Part shown: positions 34,692 to 43,352 of the stretch, in pieces | Layout of the letters: every line of letters starts with the position of its first letter | Position numbering within the stretch: position 1 is the stretch's first letter | DNA from: an uncultured Clostridia bacterium | GTDB lineage: Bacteria; Bacillota; Clostridia; Saccharofermentanales; Saccharofermentanaceae | Direction of reading: 5' to 3' | Assembly: GCA_946537885.1 (NCBI GenBank) | Contig: CAMNGC010000003.1 | Location: 1 to 64,000 of the forward strand | Length of the DNA stretch: 64,000 bases | Made by a program: the position numbers and the translations under genes | The notes under the pieces: generated by a model | The model's database searches: none | What the model was told of the DNA's origin: nothing | What the model saw: the letters and a program-made list of their open reading frames with translations, nothing else

Positions 34692-35534
34692 TCACTCGAC
34701 CGAATCACTACTCACACGGAATGTAAAATAGGTGCTGGGGTATGGCTCATCCGCAAGAGTAAAATGCCACCACTCCTCCTCTAATGGCTTAAATCCATGG
34801 CGCACCATTACCTCTCGCAGGATCATCCTGTTCTCAAACTGCTCCTCGGTGATGCCGACATAATCCGGATGACTAAGCTCTCCATAATAATCAAAGGTTC
34901 CGCCCATATCGACTTCCCGTCCTGTTGCCATATCAAAGAGCGTCAGATCCACCGTGCTTCCTCGGCTGTGGCCTGAATGCTCGGCAATATAGCCTTGTGG
35001 GAAAAGAAGATCTTTCTCGAGTTCAGGATAGAAATAGGGCTTCATCCGTACATCCTCAGCGTCAAGCGCCCATTCCATGAAATGATCCACTGCCATTTGC
35101 GGCCTATACGCATCAAAGATCTTGAGACGATAACCCATAGTGTTGAGCTCGTCGCTCACCTCCAGCAGAGCCTCAGCCGCCTCAGATGTCAGGAGCGCGA
35201 CAGGCTCTTCATAACCGGCAATACGCTCGCCGACAAAATTATAACTTGAATAATAGCGGATCTCCAGAATGGCATCCGGCACAACATCACTCAGGAGTAC
35301 AAAATCCGAAGCATCGTCAGAATAAAGAACATCATCGATGCCCGAAGAAGCTCTCGCGCCATCCTCACCGGCATTTCCCTCAATCGTTGTGACTTGCGTC
35401 TGCTGTGTTTCATCTGACGAATTATCCCCCTCGTCAGATCCTCCCCCGAACGCCACAAGAAGGCCTATCAGCAAACTCATCAGGACCGCAGATATAATGA
35501 TAAAGCGCCATGTGATCTTCTCGTTATTCTTCAT
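34692..35534 (-). CDS. VanX-like D-alanyl-D-alanine dipeptidase
   Basis: A 280-residue protein. A membrane anchor covers residues 10-30, then a Ser/Asp/Thr linker. The C-terminal M15D domain has the zinc ligands in SGHSRGSTVDLTLF (His and Asp) and the EEEWWHF motif (catalytic Glu and His). The order GYRLKIFDAYRPQ is also typical. Such enzymes cleave D-Ala-D-Ala; outside the van cluster they are probably used in recycling. It is anchored outside the membrane, unlike cytoplasmic VanX. No VanHA genes are visible. Confidence 0.85.
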   Translation of the reverse strand: MKNNEKITWRFIIISAVLMSLLIGLLVAFGGGSDEGDNSSDETQQTQVTTIEGNAGEDGARASSGIDDVLYSDDASDFVLLSDVVPDAILEIRYYSSYNFVGERIAGYEEPVALLTSEAAEALLEVSDELNTMGYRLKIFDAYRPQMAVDHFMEWALDAEDVRMKPYFYPELEKDLLFPQGYIAEHSGHSRGSTVDLTLFDMATGREVDMGGTFDYYGELSHPDYVGITEEQFENRMILREVMVRHGFKPLEEEWWHFTLADEPYPSTYFTFRVSSDSVE

Positions 35535-35650
35535 AACCAGCCCTCCTCGTCTGTCTCCGATTAACTTACATAATAAATCGAAAAAGCTTCATGGACAAGC
35601 TGTCGAACCTTACTAAAAGGAAGCATACAAGCTCCACAAATTCCCGGCTC

Positions 35651-36661
35651 TCACGATGCTCTGTTCAATATATTATTAATGTAATTGTTTATTCCCTCTT
35701 CTGTGTTGATTCCATACTTTTGGTTGATCTCCACATAGTACTTCAGAATTCTTTCCTTCGATAGAATATCTCCTGTAGAATTACTGTCTCCATATCCTTT
35801 TCTTGCCTCTATCCAAGGATCTTCATTGCAACTGATCTTCTCCAAAGACTTATTCCCATAAACTCCAAAAGTCTTAACCACAAGCTCGGTTACACTCTTT
35901 TCTTTGTCTGTAAGCCCTTCCTCTGCGCCTTCCAGAATGGCAAATCTCGCATCATCCTGCGGATTAAACTTAAAGTCTCTGAACATGTTATATACTTCAG
36001 GATAGACCGGACTATTAACCCAGGCCCTGCAGTCTTCAGAAAAAATCGGCTCTCCATACAACGCGAGATTAATCCCCTGTGCGAAGTACAACATTCTTTG
36101 CAGCATGAGCGGTGTTATTTCCTCCATCTGCTTAAAGAACTCAGCTATCACGCTCAGCATCTTATCAGACACATCGAAAACATTCTCAATAGAATCAGCC
36201 GCATCCATCGCCTTTCTATTGGCTGCATCGGTCAACTTTTCTCGATTGGCAACAAGCTTACGCTTAAAATAAGCGGGAGACGATAGTGCAGCTTTGACAA
36301 CATCAGAGTATTCCTTTGACGGCAGCTGTCCTTCAAGATATCTCGTAATTGTAATCTCACCAAATCCAAGCGCCAACGAGAGCGGTGCCTTACCGATCTT
36401 ATATATCTTCATCAGCCGCTCTATGTCATCGATAGATACTAGACCTTCTCTCGTCCGGTATTGTTCATCTACCTCATGTATATTTTTATCAATCAGCCCC
36501 GGGATCGACATCTCTCCACCACACTCAGAACACACTGCAATTGTGATACTAAATGTGTAATCTTTATCTCTGATCGTTCTAACTATATCTTTCTTCTTTA
36601 GATAATATTCGGTTTCCTTCCTGCACGCTGTACAGAAATCCTTTCTTACGGTGTCTGTCAT
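35651..36661 (-). CDS. Zinc-finger/HTH protein with Panacea (DUF4065) antitoxin domain
   Basis: A 336-residue protein started at ATG 36661 behind TTGGAGGCAAGTTTT. Residues 8-50 have paired cysteines (CTACRKE, CSECGGE) of an MqsA/YgiT-type zinc finger; residues 78-110 hold a helix-turn-helix (APLSLALGFGEITITRYL). The C-terminal part (about 175-330) is a DUF4065/Panacea (SocA-like) domain with LQRMLYFAQGINLALYGEPI. Panacea domains act as antitoxins for many toxins. The gene has its own promoter and palindrome. No classic toxin is beside it; the upstream LHH nuclease lipoprotein is the closest candidate. Confidence 0.82.
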   Translation of the reverse strand: MTDTVRKDFCTACRKETEYYLKKKDIVRTIRDKDYTFSITIAVCSECGGEMSIPGLIDKNIHEVDEQYRTREGLVSIDDIERLMKIYKIGKAPLSLALGFGEITITRYLEGQLPSKEYSDVVKAALSSPAYFKRKLVANREKLTDAANRKAMDAADSIENVFDVSDKMLSVIAEFFKQMEEITPLMLQRMLYFAQGINLALYGEPIFSEDCRAWVNSPVYPEVYNMFRDFKFNPQDDARFAILEGAEEGLTDKEKSVTELVVKTFGVYGNKSLEKISCNEDPWIEARKGYGDSNSTGDILSKERILKYYVEINQKYGINTEEGINNYINNILNRAS

Positions 36662-36728
36662 AAAACTTGCCTCCAAGCATTTCCAATAAGGCTATCTTGC
36701 ATTTGTAATGATGTATATTCTTATTTTT

Positions 36729-36766
36729 CCTATCATCAGAATAGGTTAATGATAGGATTTTGTCAA
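36729..36766 (-). promoter_or_regulatory. Promoter and operator of the Panacea gene
   Basis: On the minus strand TTGACA (36761-36766) and TATTCT (36738-36743) are 17 bases apart. CCTATCAT (36729-36736) and ATGATAGG (36749-36756) form a perfect 8-bp inverted repeat flanking the -10. This suits autorepression by the zinc-finger/HTH protein. Confidence 0.78.
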
Positions 36767-36823
36767 TATTCAATCACGAGTTATAAACACCTCTTAATTG
36801 TTAGTAAGAAAACACATCTAGAT

Positions 36824-38107
36824 TTAGATTAACTTGCTCGCAAAGTTTTTCCAAAAGGCTTCACGTATACTATTCCATGCCGGATCTGAAGAAGGATTCT
36901 CTGATTCTAGTCCTAATGTATGCCATATCGTATTATTACCGCCCTCCATATGTTCTGCATGTGTAAGGATAACAAGAGGGGAATCATTCTGCTGTCCCAA
37001 GTGATGCAATTCATATCTTACATTTGTACTATCATATGGAGCTAGCCCTTGCTGCATTCTCTGCAGATTTGTTAATCCATCGGGATTATGAGTCGGATCA
37101 ATTCCTACATAATTCAGATCTATGTCTCTCACTAAGGCAGTATGATTATTAATCATTTCTGTTCTCAATCCAGTGTCACGTATTATCTCATATTGGTTAT
37201 AACTCTGAAATCTTGAAATCAGCTCAAGTGGATAATGTGTTTCTAACTGAATTCTGGCAACCTCGTTCATTGATAAACCACCACTAGTGGCTGCTTTTAA
37301 TCCGGCAAACTCTGATATACCTCCTGCAAGACATCCAGAGATGGCACCTATCATAAAGCCTTGACTACCAGCTTCAGCGAAAGCATACAACGCTTCATCA
37401 AAATCACCAGTCTGAATTCCAGTTGCTATGCCTGAAACCGCACCGGATATTAATCCACCACCGACACCCCATGAGACACCTGCTTGAGCACCAACTGCAA
37501 GCACTGCACTGACAGCAGGTGCAGCGGGGTATGCAATAGCGGCTACAGTTACACAAACAAGTATCACCCCACCGCCAATTGCTATGTTACGAAATATATC
37601 AGTATAACTATGAGATGCCTCTTCAATGATCTTGTACTCAACAACTTCTGTATTACCTTCATCATTGCAGGTAAACATATATCTTGTCCCATCAAACTGA
37701 GCATCAAGATCAGACAAACTATACCCATAGTAAAGGTTTTCTCGTGAATTGTACGCTATTTCCTCAAGAAACTCACGAGAAACATATGTAGTTCCTATAT
37801 TTTGAATTACATAATCTTCACCCATCACATCTATAAGATCTTGGTAAATCTCATCTTCAAGATAGCCAGGCAACGACGAATCATTAATAAATGTAATGTC
37901 ATTATTGAGATTGTTTATGACTTGAGAAGTTGTTTCAGTAATTTCATTCGCAACTGCTACATCGCTCTCACCGCTTCTATCAGCTACTATTTCTTGACTT
38001 TCTAAAGATTGCAATTCTGAGGTTTCGCTGGTATCATCGTTTCTTTTGACTGTACAGGCTGACATAACAAGAGCACATGATAGTATAATAGCTACTACTT
38101 TTTTCAT
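36824..38107 (-). CDS. Lipoprotein with C-terminal LHH nuclease-type domain
   Basis: A 427-residue protein started at ATG 38107 (MKKVVAIILSCALVMSACTV) behind GAGGGGAAATCGT. The signal peptide ends in a lipobox MSAC. A middle region has a long hydrophobic glycine/alanine-rich stretch (about residues 180-265) and YAFAEAGSQGFM. The C-terminal 90 residues fit an HNH/EndoVII-superfamily LHH nuclease: NPDGLTNLQRMQQGLAP, YELHHLGQ with His-His, and LVILTHAEHM with His. This is a typical module of bacterial polymorphic toxins. It may be exported and used against neighbours or on the surface. Confidence 0.72.
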   Translation of the reverse strand: MKKVVAIILSCALVMSACTVKRNDDTSETSELQSLESQEIVADRSGESDVAVANEITETTSQVINNLNNDITFINDSSLPGYLEDEIYQDLIDVMGEDYVIQNIGTTYVSREFLEEIAYNSRENLYYGYSLSDLDAQFDGTRYMFTCNDEGNTEVVEYKIIEEASHSYTDIFRNIAIGGGVILVCVTVAAIAYPAAPAVSAVLAVGAQAGVSWGVGGGLISGAVSGIATGIQTGDFDEALYAFAEAGSQGFMIGAISGCLAGGISEFAGLKAATSGGLSMNEVARIQLETHYPLELISRFQSYNQYEIIRDTGLRTEMINNHTALVRDIDLNYVGIDPTHNPDGLTNLQRMQQGLAPYDSTNVRYELHHLGQQNDSPLVILTHAEHMEGGNNTIWHTLGLESENPSSDPAWNSIREAFWKNFASKLI

Positions 38108-38164
38108 ACGATTTCCCCTCAATAACCATATTGTTTCTTAATAATAAACTTTGCTTGATTCTAT

Positions 38165-39727
38165 TTACTTCTTGTCGTTCTCAGGCAATGAATCTATTGA
38201 CTCCTCATCTTCATGTCTAGATTCATTATCAACCTCTAATGGATTATCTGTCCTGTTCCTAGATGATACAGGAAATACTATAGGGTCTTGAGCGGCTTTC
38301 TTAATCTGAGCAACTCTATAATTAGTCCAAACAAAAGAAGCAACAACAGCAACTGCTGCGACTACTATAATGATTATTGTTGTACCATTACCATTGGATT
38401 TTTTGCTTTCAGCCCTTTTCTCCTCATCTTCGTTGGAATTGGATATAACTTCAGAGTCCGTACTCGATTCATCAGTTATTAATGTATCATCTGCATTATT
38501 TGTAGTAGATTCACTATTTTCAGATGAAATCTCTGCAGGAAGCATCTCAGAAATTGGTGTAGGTGTAGGAATCGGCGTGGGGGACGGAGTCGGAGTAGCC
38601 TCAAATATTGTGCCATCAGCATTAATAGTAGCACCCTGCGATAGTAAATAATTAATTTGATCAATATCATATCCGGTTACAACATGTGCCATTAACACTA
38701 AGTTACTACCAACATAGATTTTCTTTGTTGTCTTAGCCCCCGTGTATAAATTAGTTACAGTGATTTCGTAAATCCCCTCTTCAGTAATAACCGTACCATC
38801 TCGTACTGGTTTGTTAAATCTGGTATCTTGTACAAGACCATTAGCACCTTCATTAAGAACAAAACGCTCGGCACTTGTCTGCAAATACTTTGAATTAGCT
38901 AAGTTTAGAACAAAGCCATTGGGGGTAAAGCTTCCATTTGCTAATTCGGCATTCGTCTCTGAATCAAAAAGATACATCATGCAGTTGCCATTACGAACCT
39001 TAAAGCTAAAAGTAATCTTGTAATTGGGATAATGGTATTTTGTACGCCCCAATCTAGTTTTATATTTTACTTTAAGCTCGTAATCAAGAGTGACCTCATA
39101 ATCCCCCTCTTGGAATAAATCCACCAACGTAGCCATGCCAGAATGACAAGAAGTTAAGAAATTAGTATACACTATCGGATCTGGTGATTGTTGTAGAGGA
39201 TCCGTGTACTTAATAATTACTGCACCGCGTCCAAATCCAACTTCTCCAACGCCGAAATTCTCATCATAACCATTGTCATCCTCACTTATAGATATTGATC
39301 TTCCACTAGGGGTGCAATCGTCAATATCTACGTCAAGAACAAAGTATAATTTCATTTCATCGCCAGGATTCTTTAGAAACACATTGTCATTCCTTGTATC
39401 GTCCGGTGCTCTCGAGTATCCACTAACATAAAAATGTCCCAATTCCCAACCAAAATGATAATCTTCTCCATCAATAGGATCATTTTCGGAATATCCAGTG
39501 TTGTCCGCATTATATAGTTCACCTAAGCGGTATCCGTCTTGAGGAACATCAACTACACTCATCCCGGACTCTGAAGCCATAGTTACCAAATGATCATCAA
39601 ATCCTGTAACATCAGAGGATTCTTCATCTCCAGCCTCTGTTTCTTCTTCAGCTGCATAAATAGATAATGGAAACAAGCTAAAAATAACGACTGTAATTAT
39701 CAATAAAGAAACTATAAATCTACGCAT
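38165..39727 (-). CDS. Secreted membrane-anchored surface protein, unknown
   Basis: A 520-residue protein started at ATG 39727 behind GGGGGGAGTTTTA. A signal peptide covers residues 1-25 (ends near SIYAAEEE). The bulk (about 30-390) is beta-rich without a family I recognise, including a small Ig-like part. A Pro/Thr-rich spacer (TPTPSPTPIPTPTP) leads to a Ser/Glu linker, a C-terminal membrane helix (about 460-480) and a basic then acidic tail inside. It is read with the LHH lipoprotein 58 bases downstream, so the pair may be co-transcribed. Confidence 0.68.
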   Translation of the reverse strand: MRRFIVSLLIITVVIFSLFPLSIYAAEEETEAGDEESSDVTGFDDHLVTMASESGMSVVDVPQDGYRLGELYNADNTGYSENDPIDGEDYHFGWELGHFYVSGYSRAPDDTRNDNVFLKNPGDEMKLYFVLDVDIDDCTPSGRSISISEDDNGYDENFGVGEVGFGRGAVIIKYTDPLQQSPDPIVYTNFLTSCHSGMATLVDLFQEGDYEVTLDYELKVKYKTRLGRTKYHYPNYKITFSFKVRNGNCMMYLFDSETNAELANGSFTPNGFVLNLANSKYLQTSAERFVLNEGANGLVQDTRFNKPVRDGTVITEEGIYEITVTNLYTGAKTTKKIYVGSNLVLMAHVVTGYDIDQINYLLSQGATINADGTIFEATPTPSPTPIPTPTPISEMLPAEISSENSESTTNNADDTLITDESSTDSEVISNSNEDEEKRAESKKSNGNGTTIIIIVVAAVAVVASFVWTNYRVAQIKKAAQDPIVFPVSSRNRTDNPLEVDNESRHEDEESIDSLPENDKK

Positions 39728-39946
39728 TAAAACTCCCCCCAAAAAACGTGAACCAAAAGAATAGTCCAATCGTTTTAGCTATTTATATTTTCTCATCCAA
39801 ATAAGATCACGCAGGGGACTGTTTGTCCACAGCTTTGAACAATAGATCACATTTGATGTTACCTCTCTATCTGATCGAATCTATTATTAAAGCATGTTCA
39901 ATATCCATCTTCTCTCTCCTTATAACGTTCTCATTTGATCAATAAT

Positions 39947-40029
39947 AAAAGTCGTGCCATTTTTGCAACAGTAGTCTGCAAAAGTCATATGACTTTTGTG
40001 TAGCATTCTACCAAAAACAGCACGACTTT
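39947..40029. repeat. Nested palindromic element in a gene-free stretch
   Basis: AAAGTCGTGC (39948-39957) and GCACGACTTT (40020-40029) pair around a central perfect palindrome CAAAAGTC-ATAT-GACTTTTG (39979-39998). It lies in the 396 bases between 39727 and 40124, in which no gene was seen. It may be a small non-autonomous repeat, an ncRNA or a two-sided terminator. No copy elsewhere in this window was recognised. Confidence 0.6.
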
Positions 40030-40123
40030 ATCGTTAAATGTATATACACAAAGTTTTATCGTTATAACTTGTCTTTTATCCCACAGTTTCTATCACACCT
40101 ACTAACCCGTACCTTCTCTCCCC

Positions 40124-42475
40124 TCACTCCGTTATGAGTCCGTACGCAGACACTTTCTTCATTCGGCGCGACATTATGTAGGTCAGGGCGAAGATCAGCA
40201 CTGTCGGCAGCAAGGTCGAATAGAGGATCATGGGCAGGCAGGTCTTGAGCTGGCAGTTGATGATGCCGAATCTTGAGAGTATCTGAGAGATCAGTGGATT
40301 GACAAGAAACAGGCCGATGACGCTTCCCGCCAAAGAGGCGATCAAGGCGATGGGGGCCAGGGACAAGGCCAGCTGGAGGCGGAGCTGGCGGCTGGTGAAG
40401 CCGACGGCCTTTTTGATGCCGAACTCTTTTTCGCGCTTGATGAAGACGCTCTTCAGGAGAAGCTGGATGACCAGGATCATGATGACCACATTAAATATGA
40501 CAAGCATAAAGACCAGAAGAGTGATTACATAGAGGATCGTGTTGTCGGAGCTGCGCTGGAAATCGTAATTATTCTCGATCGAGGTACACTTGTCGCCGAG
40601 GCTTTCCTGTGCGAGAGCAAGGACTTCGTCGACTCCGGAAGAACTCACATTTTCGACGCGGATCCTGAAGCCGTCAAAATCGGGCTTCAGGCCTATGGAC
40701 GAGGCAGCGTCGAGACTGCAGATAACGCTCTTTCCCAGGCTCATTATCGACTGGAAATAGCCCGTGATCAGGAACCTGCCCTTACCATCACCTGTCTCGA
40801 TCTCGATCTCGTCTCCGATGCCGACGCCGATCTCATCTGCGAGGACTTTGCCGATGACAACTTCATTTGGAGCCTCGAACTTGTCGCCCTCTACCAGAGA
40901 ATAATCAAGATATTCAGGCCTGTCAGTGAAGATAATATAGGTCTCAACGCCCTGGGCATTGATATCGCCCCACCAGCGGCCATAGACCTGGGATACACCG
41001 GGGATCGCCTCGAGTTGACTTCTTATGTCTTCCATCTCGCTCACCGGGGCCTGTATTCCGATGTAGGCATCAGGCGTATCTTCGGAGATCATTTTCTGAA
41101 GGGATGTCAGATCGACCTTGGAATTATAAAGGAGGACCGATGTGAACATGGCCATAAAACCTATCCCGGTCAAGATGCCGAGAAGTATCAGATTCTGGCC
41201 TTTATTCTGAAGGGTGTTTTTGATCGCCAGCAGGAGATTGACATTGCCTCGCGTCTCTGCCAGAGGAATATGATTGCGCTTGAAGCTGTGAGACCTTAAG
41301 CCGAATCTTAATGCTGTCGCCGGATGCAAGGAACGGAGTTTAAGCGTCGACAGCCATACGATAAGCGTCATCAAGACCGGAACCGCCAGCACAATAACAA
41401 AAGTGATCGTCGGATAGAAACGGTTATCCCAGGTATAGCCCGCGATGCTTCTTACCAGCATCCGGTCGATCATGGGCATAGTCAGATAGGATAAAATAAC
41501 ACCGACAAAGGTTCCCGCAAGGCCTATGATCAGATATTCGCAGATAAGCGCCATGCGGATCTGCTTATTCGTGTGGCCGACTGCTCTGAGAGCGCCGATA
41601 TTCTTGATATCACGGTCGATATTATTATTGATCGTAAAGATCATCATGATAAGGCAGATCGCCATCGCAACCAGTGAGAAAGCCATGACGAATCCCGCGA
41701 GGACGTTAGGGATACTAGCATAGGCTGTGCGAAGGATATCTCTGTCATAGCTGACTGACCAGATACCGTGTTCGTTCAGGCTATTACGCGCAAGCCGGTT
41801 AGCTTCGCTCGGATCCGTAGCTTCAGACAGGAAAGCGGATACATATGTACGGTGCATATATTCGCCACCCTCTTCTTCCAGTTCTCTTATCTCCCTGTCA
41901 AGTTCGTCATAAGTATGATCGTCCAGGATCATGGAAGTAAAAGCATATGTACTGCCCTGTGTCAGGTCTTCGTAGATACCTGCGATCGTGCATTCGATTT
42001 CAGGACCGCCGGAGATATCTATGATCATCGACTCGCCGACCTTATAATTATCCAGTCCCTGTGAATAGATATTGATATAGACCAGCGGGCCGTCATATGA
42101 TTCGTCGATATCGATATAGCGCGCCCTCAAGATCTCATCATCGGACTTCTTATAAATGTGCAGATTTGAAACAGCGTTCGTCACCGCCCCCGGCCTTCCG
42201 TAGTTAACATCGGACGGGGCGATCTCCCGGCACAGCTCGTAGCTGCTGAAGACATCGAGAGTCTTGAGGACCTCGTTCGTGGAATCAAGGTCTCCCCAGC
42301 TGTAGATGCTGACATCATTACAGTTCTCACGCTCGACTTTCTCGTTATAGAGTTTCTCATAGTAGGCAAAGAAAGAGCCGGTCTGCATGAGAAAAGTCGC
42401 CAATATGATTATCAGCAGAAATATGATCAGGACAACCTTGTCCTTACGTAGATTTGATCTGACTAACTTTACCAT
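40124..42475 (-). CDS. FtsX-type ABC transporter permease
   Basis: A 783-residue membrane protein with an N-terminal membrane helix (about 15-35), an outer MacB-like domain, a block of three helices near 250-370, a second outer domain, and three more near 630-770. This double FtsX layout matches peptide-sensing/exporting ABC permeases (BceB/MacB-like). The start codon overlaps the ATPase stop by seven bases (ATGGTAA). It forms a transporter with the adjacent ATPase. Substrate unknown; antimicrobial peptides are a common choice in this family. Confidence 0.9.
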   Translation of the reverse strand: MVKLVRSNLRKDKVVLIIFLLIIILATFLMQTGSFFAYYEKLYNEKVERENCNDVSIYSWGDLDSTNEVLKTLDVFSSYELCREIAPSDVNYGRPGAVTNAVSNLHIYKKSDDEILRARYIDIDESYDGPLVYINIYSQGLDNYKVGESMIIDISGGPEIECTIAGIYEDLTQGSTYAFTSMILDDHTYDELDREIRELEEEGGEYMHRTYVSAFLSEATDPSEANRLARNSLNEHGIWSVSYDRDILRTAYASIPNVLAGFVMAFSLVAMAICLIMMIFTINNNIDRDIKNIGALRAVGHTNKQIRMALICEYLIIGLAGTFVGVILSYLTMPMIDRMLVRSIAGYTWDNRFYPTITFVIVLAVPVLMTLIVWLSTLKLRSLHPATALRFGLRSHSFKRNHIPLAETRGNVNLLLAIKNTLQNKGQNLILLGILTGIGFMAMFTSVLLYNSKVDLTSLQKMISEDTPDAYIGIQAPVSEMEDIRSQLEAIPGVSQVYGRWWGDINAQGVETYIIFTDRPEYLDYSLVEGDKFEAPNEVVIGKVLADEIGVGIGDEIEIETGDGKGRFLITGYFQSIMSLGKSVICSLDAASSIGLKPDFDGFRIRVENVSSSGVDEVLALAQESLGDKCTSIENNYDFQRSSDNTILYVITLLVFMLVIFNVVIMILVIQLLLKSVFIKREKEFGIKKAVGFTSRQLRLQLALSLAPIALIASLAGSVIGLFLVNPLISQILSRFGIINCQLKTCLPMILYSTLLPTVLIFALTYIMSRRMKKVSAYGLITE

Positions 42476-43242
42476 CCCATCTCCCCCAGAAAGCTCCTGA
42501 GCTTCTCATGTCTCGCCTTATCACCCGTCACATATTGACCCAGGCGGCACTCGCCCAGAATACCGCCGTCCTGCAGATAGATGACCCTCGTCGCCCTTCT
42601 GGCAGACTTGATATCATGCGTTACCATCACCACCGACTGCCCCGCGCGATTGATATCGGTCAGCACATCGAGCACAGCCGTTACACCGGCCGAATTAAGA
42701 GCTCCCGTGGGCTCATCGGCGAAAACAACATCCGGATCATTAATGACCGCTCTAACCATCGCTGCCCTCTGGGCTTCTCCTCCCGACAGCTGCGCCGGGA
42801 ATTTGCGAGTCATATCTTCAGGGATCCCTACCCGCTCGAAAAGCTCCATCGCCTTCCCTTTCAAAGCCTTCTGCTTCTGCCCGGTCAGCATCCCCGTCGA
42901 GATCGCGTTATCCATAATACTCATGCTGTCAATAAGATGTATCTGCTGGAAAATAAAACCACAATGCTTACGTCTGAAGACCGCAAGCTGATCATCATTC
43001 ATCTTAGTGATCTCTTCGCCGGCATATTTTATACTCCCTAAAGACGGCTTATCCATCCCTGATAAGGCGTAAAGCAAAGTGGATTTGCCAGCGCCTGACG
43101 ACCCCATAATAACTGTAAAATCGCCCTCATAGATCTCCAGATCGAGATTCTTGATAATATGTTTCTGCTTCCCTCCGATCGAGAAGCTCTTGGACAATTT
43201 GTCCGTGCGGATAATCACTTTTCTTGAATTCTCACTTGTCAC
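42469..43242 (-). CDS. ABC transporter ATPase
   Basis: A 257-residue ATPase. Walker A GSSGAGKS (about residues 48-55), Q-loop FIFQQIHLID, signature LSGGEAQR and Walker B VVFADEPTG are all present. The sequence ATGGAGGTGCCAGGCGTG sits at the beginning: an ATG at 43257 overlaps its own GGAGGTG, so GTG 43242, seven bases after that site, is the preferred start. It pairs with the FtsX permease and follows the two-component genes, as in LolD/MacB-type systems. Confidence 0.93.
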   Translation of the reverse strand: MTSENSRKVIIRTDKLSKSFSIGGKQKHIIKNLDLEIYEGDFTVIMGSSGAGKSTLLYALSGMDKPSLGSIKYAGEEITKMNDDQLAVFRRKHCGFIFQQIHLIDSMSIMDNAISTGMLTGQKQKALKGKAMELFERVGIPEDMTRKFPAQLSGGEAQRAAMVRAVINDPDVVFADEPTGALNSAGVTAVLDVLTDINRAGQSVVMVTHDIKSARRATRVIYLQDGGILGECRLGQYVTGDKARHEKLRSFLGEMGW

Positions 43243-43352
43243 GCCTGGCACCTCCATGCAAACAAAAGGTCGGGTATCTCTTATTCCCGACCTCAGTATA
43301 GCTATATGTTTTTCGCTAATCTTTGCGAATTCTTTAATCGTTCTTTAAGCAT

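Noticed and set aside
33747-35534. Vancomycin-resistance (van) cluster
   Set aside because: Only a VanX-like domain is present, with an external membrane anchor; VanH and VanA-type ligase genes are absent.
36579-36773. 64-codon minus-strand frame overlapping the Panacea gene start
   Set aside because: It starts within the promoter of the Panacea gene and overlaps its coding start in another frame; no ribosome site fits.
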